From Henricia sp. BOLD:AAB3569 (Eukaryota > Echinodermata > Asteroidea > Spinulosida > Echinasteridae): a DNA stretch of 64,000 nt. Location of the stretch: positions 310,001 to 374,000 of the forward strand of contig JBBELK010000534.1 of NCBI GenBank assembly GCA_037783545.1, in the 5' to 3' direction. The notes beneath the pieces are model-generated. The model did not search any database. It had not been told where the DNA came from and saw only the letters and a list, made by a program, of their open reading frames with translations. The number at the start of each line of letters is the position of its first letter. Position 1 is the first letter of the stretch. Shown piece after piece: positions 19,101-28,392 of the stretch. The position numbers were made by a program, and so were the translations under genes.

Positions 19101-21896
19101 ACCAATGCTTTGTAAACATTAACTAATTTGTCCGGTTTCATAAAGCAGTGCAGTAATTACACCAATCTTTCTGCCTCCACATCCAAATTGGAGATTTCCT
19201 GTTTTCTTCCAATGGATAGTACTTTGAAGAAGTATTTTTATGATTGTTAGGTTAAAACGAAATCCATTTTCTGGAAAAATCTGAACACGCTCCTTTAACC
19301 AGTGATAAAGCGAACTTGCTCTTAGTATATTCGATGAAGGAACTTACCGGATCGAGCATAAACCCATTGACACTATTGCCTGTGCTTATTACCACCATCG
19401 TTGCGCTACCGTAGAGTGCATAGCCAGCAGCAACCATCTTTCGGCCTGGTTGCATGATCTGCTCCTGCGTTGGTGCTTTATTGGTTGTCTGAAATTAAAA
19501 ATATGATCAAGACAATTTTTAAATATACAAGTTCTGTTGAATGGGTAAAACCCACAGACACATACATAATAAACTGGTCAAAGAGATTTGAAATGTAATT
19601 GTTAAAGTTGAAAAATGTCTTGGTGTCCCTGCATGAACACGTCGTTAGAAATATTTTTGCAAGAATCAAGTAGTTGACAACAGCTTCAGACCTTGTGTCA
19701 AACAAACGGATGAGACTAGCTAAAATGAGAGCCCAGAATTGTTCAAAACTCCCATCCCATTGTTAAAAACATGATATTACCAGGGGCGCTTAATAGCACA
19801 ATACGTACACTGGTATTGAGTATTTTCCGATACCTTCACCGTTGAAGGTATCGTCGGTATGCATACGTATGGCGCTATTGAACGCACCCCTGGACTACTA
19901 TGGTTAGGGGAGTGCCTTCTTCCCCCTATTTCTTCCTTCCCATTTTTTACCCTCTTTTTCCTTCTTTTTTTACAATTTTAGGAGCGTGCTATAGCCCCCT
20001 CAGCACCCACCCCCTCTGGATCTGCCAATGTGGCTCTCTACTATGGTTAGGGGAGTTCCTTCTTCCCCCTCTTTCTTCCTTCTCATTTCCCCCCTTTTTT
20101 CCCTTCTTTTTTTACAATTTTAGGGGGGTGCTATAGCCCCCTCACCCCTCTGGATCTGCCATTGTGGCTCTCGTTTTATATATGGAATAACCTACAAATG
20201 TCATCTTGTCCCAATTTCGAAAATTGCAAGCCAGGTTTTCTCTTACATTTCTCCAGATGCCAAATATAGATCCGATGGACACAAGACAGTCGATATTGGA
20301 CGATCCATCCAAGGGGTCAAAGGCCACGATGTACTTGCCCCTCTGCTCTGCCTCTACCTCAATCACGGTCTCATTCTCCTCTGAGATGAGGGCGCACGTC
20401 GTGAAGGATGACCGCAGCGAGTTGATGAAGAGATCGTTGGCTAACACGTCTAGTTTCTTCTGTTCGTCGCCGGTCACGTTGGTGCCGCCTGCTATGCCAT
20501 ACCTTGAAATTTGAATAAACGGGTTTTGACGAACATGAAATGGCCCTCCAGATTACATGGTGATTCGAATATCGCAAAATATTTTGCAAATATTTGCAAA
20601 CCACAGACTCTGCAACATTTTGTGTACGAAGTCGGATGTAGCCATTTTGAGGGTAAAAACTTTTGCATAATTTGTTTGGCATGTGTGGGCCGGGAAATGA
20701 CGAAAAGGCAGTTCAAGGCAGAGGCTCGTCAATGCGCGCGTGAGGCCAAATTCGTGCCACGAATTACGCAGCTCCATAGCAAAGGCATGGAGCTGCATAT
20801 TTCGTGGCACGAATTTGGCATTGGAATCCGAATGTGGCATTGGAATGTTCAGATTTAAGAAAAATCAACATTAAATCTTTCAGAATTTCTAAAGAGATAT
20901 TTGTTTTTCGGTGAAAAACATTTGAGATTTTGTGAGAAAACACTTTCATATGTTTTGCACACAAGGTCTAAAGCCATGATCAACTTCCCAATTCTTTCCG
21001 TGTGCATGAATGAGGTGGAGGCTAATTTGTTATTTAATTCAGGTAGGGTAAACTCGGGTATATTCGACCGCGAGGGGAATTCGACCAGCCTTAATTAAAA
21101 ATGTAATAAATATCAAACAACCACGCTGAAATTGTAATTATACCCTCAGTTTCGATACTGACCCAATATAGCCCACACAATAAAAACGAAATGAATTTCA
21201 CAAATTTTATACTGAAATGAACCTTATCCGGTCGAATACCCACACTTTTACCATATAAATCTTTCAGCATAATGTAATTTTAAGATATATAATGTACTTC
21301 CCACTTGAATTTGTCGCAAATGTTGCTATTTTTTTAAAAAAACCCACATTTTCTCCTTTAAAAATTGCACAAAATAACCATTCACGTGCGCACGCAGCGC
21401 CCTCTGTTGTCACGCTTACGCACAGACCGCTCGCCGCGTCATTTTGTGCATTATTTTATGAAGTTATTTTAGTGCAAGTGGGAAGTATATCTTACTAGAA
21501 TTTGATGATCTGTTGATTCCAGGAGGTATTAAATGTCTAAAATCTTTGTTAAAAAAATGCCGAAAAAATTAAAGATTTTCTTAGAAAACCGACTTGAAAA
21601 ATTTTCAGCCAATTTCATATGTTTTGCACACGAGGTCAATGCCATGGTCAGCTACTAAATTATTTCCGAAATGTGTATTTTTGGGAGTGAAGGGCCTTGG
21701 CCCCTGGACTGGGCGGGGCAACTTACAGCTTAGCAATCCCGGCTTTTCGCACAGCAGACGACACGGCTTTAATGGCGGTCAAAAGCGAGTTCAGAAGTTG
21801 CGTTAGTTCACCAGTTGCACCCGGAATTTTCCGCTGTTCTTCGAGAACAAACCGGGTGAGGGTCATAAAATCGGTCTGTAAGGCGTCCCCCGACAT
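15614..21896 (-). CDS. FBP1: Fructose-1,6-bisphosphatase, complete gene in six coding exons
   Basis: Cytosolic gluconeogenic enzyme that hydrolyses fructose-1,6-bisphosphate to fructose-6-phosphate and phosphate. Six exons (21727-21896, 20247-20502, 19348-19488, 18135-18272, 16626-16745, 15614-15802) sum to 1014 nt, giving 337 residues, against 338 in human FBP1. Visible residues, numbered from the initiator Met: AMP-site T28, T32, K113, Y114 and R141; metal-site E98, E99, D119, D122 and E281; the [10 protein letters not shown] loop at 119-128; substrate-site N213, Y216, R244, Y245, Y265 and K275. The start is the ATG at 21896, which aligns with the family N-terminus; a further in-frame ATG upstream (21938) would add 14 unconserved residues. 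No frameshift or stop is seen, so the gene looks functional. Vertebrate FBP1 has one more intron, splitting the 256-nt exon into 163 and 93 (from memory). The introns hold many MITEs. Whether it is the FBP1 or FBP2 orthologue cannot be told; invertebrates usually have one gene. Confidence 0.97.
15861..16161. mobile_element. TIR element in FBPase intron 5 (TACTTTTTCC...GGACGACCG ends)
   Basis: The left end reads TTACTTTTTCCTGTATAGG then ACGACCG, and the right end is its inverse, CGGTCGTCC then TATACTGGAAAAAGTA. Interior words such as AACCATTTTTATTAGGTT recur inverted in the element at 51994-52230, so the two are related although their ends differ. A (TA)n microsatellite follows at 16163-16194. 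Confidence 0.65.
16163..16194. repeat. (TA)n microsatellite
   Basis: An uninterrupted run of TA dinucleotides directly follows the intron 5 element. Confidence 0.9.
16195..16625. other. Rest of FBPase intron 5
   Basis: Unique intronic sequence. It holds a minus-strand box-B-like GGTTCGAATCCCGTCC at about 16527-16542, probably a tRNA-SINE remnant, and a stretch at 16310-16360 resembling the tail of the TGGTGCACGCC repeat family. Nothing coding. Confidence 0.4.
16626..16745 (-). CDS. FBP1: FBPase coding exon 5 (residues 236-275)
   Basis: 120 nt, acceptor CACAG ending at 16746, donor GTATGT at 16620-16625, phase 0 at both ends. It encodes [20 protein letters not shown] and the [11 protein letters not shown] segment, which hold the Arg and Tyr residues that contact the sugar phosphates, and ends in KGK. 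Intron 4 is 16746-18134. Confidence 0.95.
16847..17299. mobile_element. TTAAAG-type MITE (TTCGCCC family), copy 1, FBPase intron 4
   Basis: Starts TTAAAGATAGTATGTATGAT and ends ATCATGTGTACTGCCTTTAA, giving an imperfect TIR. The interior has a degenerate run of the word TTCGCCC with CACTT or CCATTT on both strands, which can fold on itself. Related copies: 22669-23087, around 52970-53145, 53396-53868 and 57718-58031. Confidence 0.75.
17592..18015. mobile_element. TIR element with GAATGAAG repeats, FBPase intron 4
   Basis: Left end GACCCCGTTCTCACTAGAGA then AATTGCTTCGTTCGA, right end its inverse (TCGAACGAAGCG, ATTTCTCTAGTGAGAACAGG). The TIR is about 35 bp. The interior contains several TCGAATGAAG units on both strands. 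Non-autonomous; superfamily not determined. Confidence 0.75.
18135..18272 (-). CDS. FBP1: FBPase coding exon 4 (residues 190-235), followed by a GC donor
   Basis: 138 nt, acceptor TCTAG ending at 18273, phase 0 at both ends. It encodes [15 protein letters not shown], then [10 protein letters not shown] with the substrate-site Asn and Tyr, and a variable end DSKKVSK. The donor reads AAG followed by GCAAGT, a GC-AG intron with an otherwise perfect consensus. No GT nearby keeps the frame and length as well. The exon was too short and lacked a suitable ATG to stand out as an ORF. Confidence 0.93.
18561..18640 (-). repeat. tRNA-like SINE fragment in FBPase intron 3, reverse orientation? (minus-strand box B)
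   Basis: The minus strand reads GGAGGTCGTGGGTTCGAGTC, which fits the tRNA T arm and box B. No full cloverleaf is visible. Just before it on the plus strand is a perfect small hairpin, CCCGACATTA/TAATGTCGGG, at 18561-18586. Confidence 0.4.
18957..19298. mobile_element. GAGCGTGTCCAGAT MITE, copy 2, FBPase intron 3
   Basis: About 340 bp. Left end GGAGCGTGTCAAGATCACAT, right end CTGAACACGCTCCTTTAA. It shares its interior (CCATTGGTGTTGAGATTTTG, TCCACATCCAAATTGGAGAT) with copies at 15023, 27290, 31602 and 54810. Confidence 0.8.
19348..19488 (-). CDS. FBP1: FBPase coding exon 3 (residues 143-189)
   Basis: 141 nt, acceptor AG at 19489-19490, donor GTAAGT at 19342-19347, both ends phase 0. It encodes a linker with the sequence [12 protein letters not shown], less conserved than the rest, then [19 protein letters not shown] and the NGFMLDP end. 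Intron 3 is 18273-19347. Confidence 0.95.
19782..19888. mobile_element. Short CAGGGGCG inverted-repeat element, FBPase intron 2
   Basis: CCAGGGGCGCTTAATAGC at the left and GCTATTGAACGCACCCCTGG at the right, with an internal ACGATACC/GGTATCGT-type palindrome. CAGGG termini are common in hAT MITEs, but I could not find a convincing 8-bp duplication. Confidence 0.55.
19895..20175. repeat. Tandem duplication of a pyrimidine-rich 140-bp unit, FBPase intron 2
   Basis: Two head-to-tail copies, 19895-20037 and 20038-20175. Each begins CTACTATGGTTAGGGGAGT, continues with CTTCTTCCCCC and long T/C tracts, and ends CCTCTGGATCTGCCA then TGTGGCTCT. The second copy ends about 70 nt before the exon 2 boundary on the intron side. 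Confidence 0.85.
20247..20502 (-). CDS. FBP1: FBPase coding exon 2 (residues 57-142)
   Basis: 256 nt, acceptor AG at 20503-20504 and donor GTAAGA at 20241-20246, phase 0 at its end. It encodes the [12 protein letters not shown] start, the metal-binding EE pair (98-99), the AMP-site RGKY, the [10 protein letters not shown] catalytic loop and the SIFGIWRN end. It corresponds to vertebrate exons 2 and 3 fused, or to the ancestral undivided exon. Intron 2 is 19489-20246. Confidence 0.95.
20721..20820. mobile_element. GCTCGTCAGCAATGCGCGCG palindrome, copy 3 (truncated), FBPase intron 1
   Basis: Same hairpin family as 860-980, 9181-9308 and 63372-63512. Here the left arm has a shortened GC run and the right arm stops after GAATTTGGCA. 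The loop ATAGCAAAGGCAT is kept. Confidence 0.85.
20850..21680. repeat. Repeated segments in FBPase intron 1, with a TTCGACC inverted-repeat element
   Basis: The words TTTCATATGTTTTGCACAC then AGGTC occur at about 20945 and again at 21615, and AACATTAAATCTTTCA then GAATTTCTAAAGAGAT occurs at 20868 and near 22393. Between them, 21045-21246 is bounded by ACTCGGGTATATTCGACCG and CCGGTCGAATACCCACAC, a TIR element. No coding signal. Confidence 0.55.
21727..21896 (-). CDS. FBP1: FBPase coding exon 1 (residues 1-57, part)
   Basis: 170 nt. Starts with the ATG at 21894-21896 and ends in the second base of a Leu codon before a GTAAGT donor (21721-21726), so the following intron is phase 2. It encodes the N-terminal allosteric helix, with the [12 protein letters not shown] segment carrying the AMP-binding threonines. 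The length equals the 170-nt coding part of vertebrate exon 1 as I recall it. Intron 1 is 20503-21726. Confidence 0.95.
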
Positions 21897-22140
21897 CTTG
21901 AACAATGTTTTGTTGCGTTTACTATCTGAAAACACCACCCTAAAACTGGTTTTTGAACACCATAAAATCGCGAGGCGCAGATTTTTTTCCAGTCAGTCAG
22001 CTCGGTGTGTTTGTTGGTGCGTGAAAATTTGTTTACTATTGTCGGTGGGTTAAACAGGCGCAACCAATGGCAGGGCTCGGTTTAATCACGTGATGGACAC
22101 ACCCCCGTTGGTCTAAATCTAGTATCCTGTTTCTACCGTA
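21897..22140 (-). promoter_or_regulatory. Probable FBPase 5' UTR and proximal promoter
   Basis: Upstream of the FBPase ATG on the minus strand there is no good TATA box. There is a CCAAT pentamer on the plus strand at 22064-22068 (reverse orientation for the gene) and a CACGTG E-box at 22087-22092. That arrangement is typical of TATA-less metabolic promoters. The transcription start is not defined; a start between about 21960 and 22050 is my inference. Confidence 0.4.
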
Positions 22141-22668
22141 TACTATTTTCCGAATATCCATCTCGGGTTGCAGACTATATGCGTACGTGTCTGCTATGCA
22201 GACATGTGGTTTTATGCGCTATGCCTCAATTCATTTCTATTTTCCACATAATTTTAGCCGTTATCTAAACATTCACTGAGAAAAAATAACTGGTATTCAT
22301 ACGCAAAATTATGTATTGTGATTTTTTTCCCTTCCCTTTCGAGTCACCGAATATATCACAGCCGCGCCAGCGCCAGCAAGACTTAAGAAAACAACATTAA
22401 ATCTTTCACTTTCAGAATTTCTAAAGAGATTTTTTTTTTTAGGCGGACTTCAGTGAAAAAGACCTTGGACATTTTAGTTCACAATATGTGAATCAGGGTA
22501 GGCCTACTCCTCTTTCAATCGTTTGCCCAATGTGTCTGAAACATCCAAGGACTTTTAATTGTTACCCTGGTTTTCAGGCGTGTTGGTGCGTTAAAAACAA
22601 CTATATGTAAAGAAAAAGTATTTTTTTAGGTTCATGTACTGTGGGTGCGCCCCTGTGAAGTGTTTGGA
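22141..22668. other. Intergenic gap upstream of FBPase
   Basis: A repeat segment shared with intron 1 lies at 22382-22440. The rest I see as unique, with no ORF of note. Confidence 0.4.
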
Positions 22669-23087
22669 TTAAATATAGTATATATGATTGGTAAACTGTT
22701 ACAAATAGTTTTATCCCCCTGTGTGATTGAAGATATGCATGATTAAAACCAACCTGAGCAAAAATCAGCTCCGTACTTCGTCTAATTTAAATTTGAGAAA
22801 ACAGTCAAAAAAAGGGTTTGCAGTCATTTCGCCCCAAAACCACTTCGCCCTGAACCATTTCGCCCTGAGCCACGGCCTGTGCACGAAGTGGTTTTGAGGC
22901 AAACTGAATTTTCGTCTCATGAGACGAAAACTAATTGTTTTACTAATTTCTCGAAGACTATAGCACTTCAGACAAAACCATTTCAGGAGAAGTTTTATAC
23001 GGTCATCATGTTTATATTGTGTAAGTTAGGCGAAAATCTGTGCACATTTCTGATTTTCGAGATACCAATCATGTATACTGCCTTTAA
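22669..23087. mobile_element. TTCGCCC-family TTAAAG MITE, copy 2
   Basis: Starts TTAAATATAGTATATATGAT and ends CAATCATGTATACTGCCTTTAA as an imperfect TIR, with AAACCACTTCGCCCTGAACC-type words inside. It has a shorter interior than copy 1. Confidence 0.75.
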
Positions 23088-23147
23088 ACAGTGGCGATTG
23101 GATAAACTTCATAAAAATTAAAGGTATATGCAGAACTACGAATTTAT

Positions 23148-23465
23148 TTTTTTACGAATTTTAGGAACAGCATCAACTAAAACGTAATGTTGATAAACTG
23201 CCTTGTAGAAATTTCAACCACATAATCTTTAAAAAGCCTTTAAAATACATGCATGGTTTTTGTGTTAAGTGAATGGTAAACAAATCGTTTGAAAGTGATG
23301 AAAAAAAAACTTCAGTTGGAAATATTTCCCACGAAGATTCCTTTTTACATGGGAAAAAAAATCATGTGGCGTTTGTTACCATTTCCATTTTTAGTCGAGT
23401 TTTTCTTGTCAACTCGTGTATAAATTCGGGCCACTGCAAATAACGCGTATGGTTTTGATGCAAGT
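23148..23465 (+). mobile_element. ACCTTCAGTTGGCAATTTCT MITE family, diverged copy 3
   Basis: Retains TGTTGATAAACTGCCTTGTA, AATACATGCATGGTTTTTGT, TGTGGCGTTTGTTACCATTT and TTTCTTGTCAACTCGTG. Confidence 0.75.
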
Positions 23466-25067
23466 TGCAGAAAAGGTGTTCAGCGCCCTCTACTGTTACC
23501 TCTGAAAGTCTACTCTAAAACCTCAGCATCTGCTCCATATATATATCTACGTGCAACCAAGTCACGGAAGCAGACGACTTTTCGTCGCGAACCGTGTTGC
23601 CATCGATTTTTCGCGCGCCAACCCGTCTGCAGTTGAAACCTTTTCTTCAAATTAAACGCCATCTTGGGCTCAAGCGGACATCACTCCGTCTTCGTAGGCG
23701 TGAAGGTTAGATGCTCTGACCCCCGTTCAATGTGGTACTAGGCATATTTCGTGGTACATAGGAGACAGATGATATACCGTTTCAGGACGCACCTTCGGAG
23801 AAATTGCAAAAGGTAGGCCTACGTCAAAATTAATTTTGCGTGTATCAAGTTCAATGTCTATATAAACTGTCTATCGTGAGTGTGTTTTATTCAGTGATGT
23901 GCATGTACTTCTGCGGTTAATGTCAAATTTGTTACATCAAATTGTCCATATGTTATGTTTAACCCAGAACCACTCCCTCTATAGATAAACAAAATACCTT
24001 TTTGATTCAGAGGTTATTAATTAACATATTAATCACTTTAATGTGGAACTACGAGCCATTCATTTCAATAATGTTTAGATGTTTTCGCTATATGGAGTAC
24101 GTGCACTGTTTTTCTCGTGCCCACATGCGAAATTGAGGCAAAATATGGAAAATAAATGATTGTAGAATTAGTTGTTTTGCGCGGACAAACCGTAATTTCG
24201 TGTTTCATGGACCAATTTTTTTTATTAGCCCCAAAACTTCTGGGTGCAGTTTAAAATCACGGAATTCACCCGAGTGATACAATCAGCTCTGTCACGTACG
24301 TTGCCAACTGTTGTCCCATGTGTAACTTGTTTACGTAGCGCGGAGCACTGGCGGCTCAAATTATAGAATACCATTTGGACCGGGCCTAGTTTAGTCAAAG
24401 ATTGTTACTCGAGTCTAATTAACGATGGTTAGTCTGGAATTCATTTCTGCTCATTAAATTTCGGGAATTTGGAAAATTCCCTCTAAAATAACTACCATAT
24501 TCTTTCCTTGCCTTTCTGCGATAAACTCAATTCTTTTCCGTTTGAAATTCAAACCCGTATTTTCAATTCGATTGACCGTCTAACACAGTCCAGGGTTGTA
24601 CCAGTTGACATAACATTGCCGACACCTTTTCGGCACCGTAACTGTCCTATAAAATAGCGCCAAATCTAATTAGTGATCCTCCGAATGGCCTAATAATTCG
24701 TTTTGCAAACGATCTTCAAACCAACGCCGGTTTCTTTTTATTTTACGGGACCCACAAATGCAATTATTTCACGGCACAACGGGCGCACTTGCGTGTTCGA
24801 TCGTAGCTGTAGGGGGGAATGCATTGATTTCTGTGCCGTGTCAAAAAAGTATACACATGCTCAAGTATACGTGTTGCCAAGTGGACGTGTTAATTAATTT
24901 ATAATATAATACACACTGCAGAAAATTGGTTACATTGATTATTTTTGCGTGTCTATTGGGTTACTGGCTTATTATCCCATTAAACTTAAATATAATCGAT
25001 TTAGAGGCCACACTGTATCATTTTCAATAACCCACTAGTTTAACTAAAGGGAAATATATCATAAGCA
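23466..25067 (+). other. Largely unique 1.6-kb segment with a weak promoter and first-exon candidate
   Basis: The TATATATATC-type box at about 23540, the GC-richer stretch 23570-23815 and an AAAAG/GTAGGC donor-like site near 23814 could mark a non-coding first exon on the plus strand. No acceptor or coding exon was matched to it, so this is a guess. The rest contains no recognised gene or repeat. Confidence 0.2.
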
Positions 25068-25240
25068 ATGATCCATAATTTTACTTCACGAGTTGACAAG
25101 AAAACACTTTCTCAAACTTTGATTGCATTGGTAACAAACACCACATTAATTTATTTCTGTCTAAGATCATAAATATGTGCGCGCACATATTTTTTTACCA
25201 TTCACTTAACTTAACACAAAAATCATGGATAGATTTTTAA
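25068..25240 (-). mobile_element. ACCTTCAGTTGGCAATTTCT MITE family, fragment copy 4 (reverse)
   Basis: ACTTCACGAGTTGACAAGAA, GGTAACAAACACCACATTAA and the final ACACAAAAATCATGGATAGA belong to the family. The central part is replaced. Confidence 0.7.
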
Positions 25241-26278
25241 AATTAGGCCTAAACGTTTTCTGACCCAGAGATACCCCGGGGCGCCACGAGCGTTCCCACT
25301 ACTCTTTTTCCGCCCGGGGTTAAGACAAAAATGTTGGCCGTTACCCTGGGGTTCGTTAACCCTGCCAGCGACCATGGTTAAGGATAGCAATCTCGGGGTT
25401 AACATCACACATTGATTTCTGTGCAAAGATATTTTTTTGTACAAAATTATTATTTTTTGTCCTACAGAGCTGAGCGTGCAGTCTCATGTTTTACCAAACA
25501 CAAAACTATGCATGGATTTGAAGGTTTTCTAAAACGGTGCTGCATAATAATGTAGCTGAACATTCTGCGGGCTATAGCTTAGTATAATCATTTTCCTTTA
25601 GATAGTAGTGTCGTTGTTCGCGAAATTCATAAAAAACATTTAATCTACAAATGGTATAGGTTTTCTCGTTTAGTTTGAACAAAGTACCTCCCAAGTTCGT
25701 TTGAGATGCATTCGTATTAGCGCAAATTTGAATGCAGTTTGAGACCATTCTTCAATTATAAAGAGAGCATTCAATTTGGTTTTTCGCGCACGCAATCGGG
25801 AAAATTCCGCACTCAAATTTAAAACTACGGGCATTTAATTTTGAAATACCAGCGAAAAACATTTAAATTCGCCCAAGCCCCGAGCTTGTGCTAAATTGAA
25901 TAAAGATTTTGATGTCTTAGCGACCAAAATAATGTGAATAAGAACCAGAGAAATTGCGTCCTGATCAAAATCACTTGAATACACAAACGAAATCGGGTGC
26001 ATTTCTGATGAATACGAGCGAGAAAACCTATACAATGGGCCTTATAAAACACCGCGTCCCATATTTTAACACTGCATTTCAGTGTAGGCCTAGCCCATCT
26101 CAATGCCATGTCAATACAAAAAGGCGCCAGAATTGTGTACGCGGGACTTTTGTTTTTTTTTACATCCGAACAAGTGTAGTTATAGGCCTACGGATGCATG
26201 TCGCAATATGTTAAGAAAACTGTTGTATCGCTCCTTTCGAATGTGTTAAAAGTTTTTTGTTGCCTATGTTTTCGTATT
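25241..26278. other. Gap without a recognised gene
   Basis: 25265-25420 is GC-richer with inverted CCCCGGGG and GGGTTAAC-type words, possibly a short element. The remainder is unremarkable. Short ORFs on both strands overlap each other. Confidence 0.3.
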
Positions 26279-26298
26279 TAAAGGAGCGTGTCCAGATG
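26279..26298. mobile_element. Solo end of the GAGCGTGTCCAGAT MITE
   Basis: TTTAAAGGAGCGTGTCCAGA matches the left TIR of the 340-bp family, but the interior does not follow. Confidence 0.6.
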
Positions 26299-26340
26299 AT
26301 AATAATAATAGCGATAGCAGGTTTTTATAACGCCATTCCA

Positions 26341-26763
26341 TATGGGTCATTCCACGAGGTTGGGTACAAAAAGTGTGACATACCAGATCTTAAATATGAG
26401 TAACATTCCAGCCCAGCTACTTTAGTAAGTAATTTCATAAAGAAACACATGTTACACTACAATATAGGTATTTACATCACATTGTAACAAAACTACAGAC
26501 CGCCAAAACGTAGGCCTACTCGTAGTGTTAAACATATGTGGTGTCCATGTTGCGTATAGGTAAGACAAATATTTCATGATCTGTGAGAGATTGGTCAGTG
26601 AAAACAACATGATTATATTGGGACACCTAGCCATATTCAGTACGTACAACAAATATTTCAACAGATAAATAATTCTCAAGTCTTTAAATAAAAGAACTTG
26701 TACCAACGCAACATGGACACCGCTTTTTTTTCTATATACCCAACCGCATGGAATGACCCATAT
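26341..26763. mobile_element. TATGGGTCATTCCA TIR element, copy 1
   Basis: Ends TATGGGTCATTCCA and TGGAATGACCCATATA. It shares only its ends with 38553-39058, so the two may be different deletion derivatives of one parent. Confidence 0.75.
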
Positions 26764-26803
26764 ATATCATGGCGCTGTTGCCATTATTACCGCTGCCATC
26801 GGG

Positions 26804-27136
26804 GAGCAAGTTCGGGCGGGCGATCAGAATTTATATATACGTCCGTGCGGGCGACATATAGTGCGGGCGACTATAGTTAACTAGACTAACCTACCCCCGA
26901 GGCTTGGTTCCTCTAGTCAGATTAGCTATATAGTCAAACCACGCAGCGTTCGAGTGACATCTAGATCGACTATGGTTAGTCTAGTTAACGATAGTCTCCC
27001 GCCCGAACTTGCTCTCGATGTCACTTGAACGCTGCGTGGTTTGGGTTTAACCACTATAGCTAGTCTGACTAGAGGAACCAAGCCCGGGGGTATATGGTTA
27101 GTCTAGTTAACTATAGTCGCCCGCCCGAACTTGCTC
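26804..27136. mobile_element. GAGCAAGTTCGGGCGGG inverted-repeat element
   Basis: GAGCAAGTTCGGGCGGGCGA at the left and CGCCCGCCCGAACTTGCTC at the right. A further inverted copy of the end lies at about 27000-27015. The interior arms (GGTTAGTCTAGTTAAC, CTAGTCTGACTAGAGGAACC) also repeat inverted, so the element can fold in more than one way. Confidence 0.75.
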
Positions 27137-27289
27137 AGGGAATCACAAGAACCATTTCGCTTCAACTGGGTGGCAACTTGGCCAAGGCGCACAACTCTAT
27201 CAGCAGTTAGATTTTGGCACAAACACGTTGGAACAAGTGCTCGAACCCATAACCGTCCGATTACGAGCACGGCTGTGTACCCCGCCCCC
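27137..27289 (-). repeat. tRNA-like or SINE fragment
   Basis: Words such as GTTGGAACAAGTGCTCGAAC then CCATAACCGTC suggest a degenerate box B region on the plus strand. Weak. Confidence 0.25.
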
Positions 27290-27602
27290 ATTTTTCCCAT
27301 GTTGAGATTTTGATACCACATGATTTGTTATATTGTTCTCACCAATCTGAAATTTCACGCTCTCAATCTGTATATTTTAAAGGATATTTTACAAAAACCA
27401 CCGATGTTTTGTAAAAACTAATTTATCCAGTTACATAAAGCAGTGCAGTGATTACACCAACCTTTTTGCTTCCACATCCAAATTGGAGATTGTAAATTTC
27501 TTGTTTTCTCCCCATGGATAGTATTATAGAGAGCTATATTTTAAAGTATTGTTTTGTTAAAATGAAATCCATTTTCTGGAAACATCTGACAAAATCCTTT
27601 AA
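27290..27602. mobile_element. GAGCGTGTCCAGAT MITE, copy 3 (left end lost)
   Basis: Starts within CCCATTTTTCCCATGTTGAG and ends CTGACAAAATCCTTTAA. The interior matches the other copies. Confidence 0.75.
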
Positions 27603-28140
27603 TTGCTCTTTAAAAGTTATATCGCGAGTACAACCAAATATTAATTAATTTATTTTCAATGAAATGGTTTGAGACAAAAACATTAATTATTGTTTAAAAA
27701 TTTCGTTTCGTTCTCATTGTTGCTTTTATAGCACCGATTTCTTGCTGTGCTACACCGTTATATAGACTAATCGATTGAAAATGAAATCGAATCCGAATAC
27801 AATCGCAATAAGGGGAATCGAAATCAACAGTATCGATCCTAACAAAATGATGGAATCGCCCAAGCATATCTCCGACTTCAATCACCGTGGAAAATTGGCT
27901 TTCTGACTCATAAAAAGTGCACGACCATCATTAGCGGGTTCGGTTGATTGACAGGTCGGAACTATGCATTAACAGCATCCTAAAGCTGACGAAAAATTTG
28001 CAACGGTGAAAGTACGGTAGAATACTTTTATTTGAAATACATATAAACACATTTGGACCTAGTTAGTCTAAAGGAACATAAATTTGATTGAATATTTGAA
28101 TAAGAAAATATAATGTGCAGTTGCTTTACTATACAGGCGC
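27603..28140. other. Gap with a solo TGCATAGTTCCGA end
   Basis: 27930-27974 reads GCGGGTTCGGTTGATTGACA then GGTCGGAACTATGCATTAA, the right end of the family at 2933/35045, including the TTAA. Elsewhere nothing recognised. Oddly, AATCGATT-type words cluster near 27765-27845. Confidence 0.5.
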
Positions 28141-28392
28141 GGATCCAGGAAAGCACCCCCCCCCCCCCCCCCCCCATCCCCACCCCACCCCCTTCCTTCG
28201 GAAGGGATGTAAAGCCGTTGGTCCAGTGTGTTAGGTAACGGTAACGCACTTTAAAGATCCAGAGCATTCTTTCGTGAAGAGAAAGAAGGTTCCCGGTGTC
28301 TCTGGCCATTTCTAATTTATAATTCTTTATGGGTTTCCTCACGCGCTTGCAATGGGCACTTTAGAGGAATCCTTGGTATGAACACCAGAAAG
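28141..28392 (+). repeat. SINE 3' body (CTTGCCCAAGG family) after a poly-C run
   Basis: CCTTCGGAAGGGATGTAAAG, CGTTGGTCCAGTGTGTTAGG, TTCTTTCGTGAAGAG, CCCGGTGTCTCTGGCC and the tail CCTTGGTATGAACACCAG. A run of about 27 C precedes it (28157-28184) and replaces the 5' part. ACAGGCGCGGATCCAGGA and AGGGGCGGATCCAGGAA are short TE-like ends on both sides. Confidence 0.7.
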
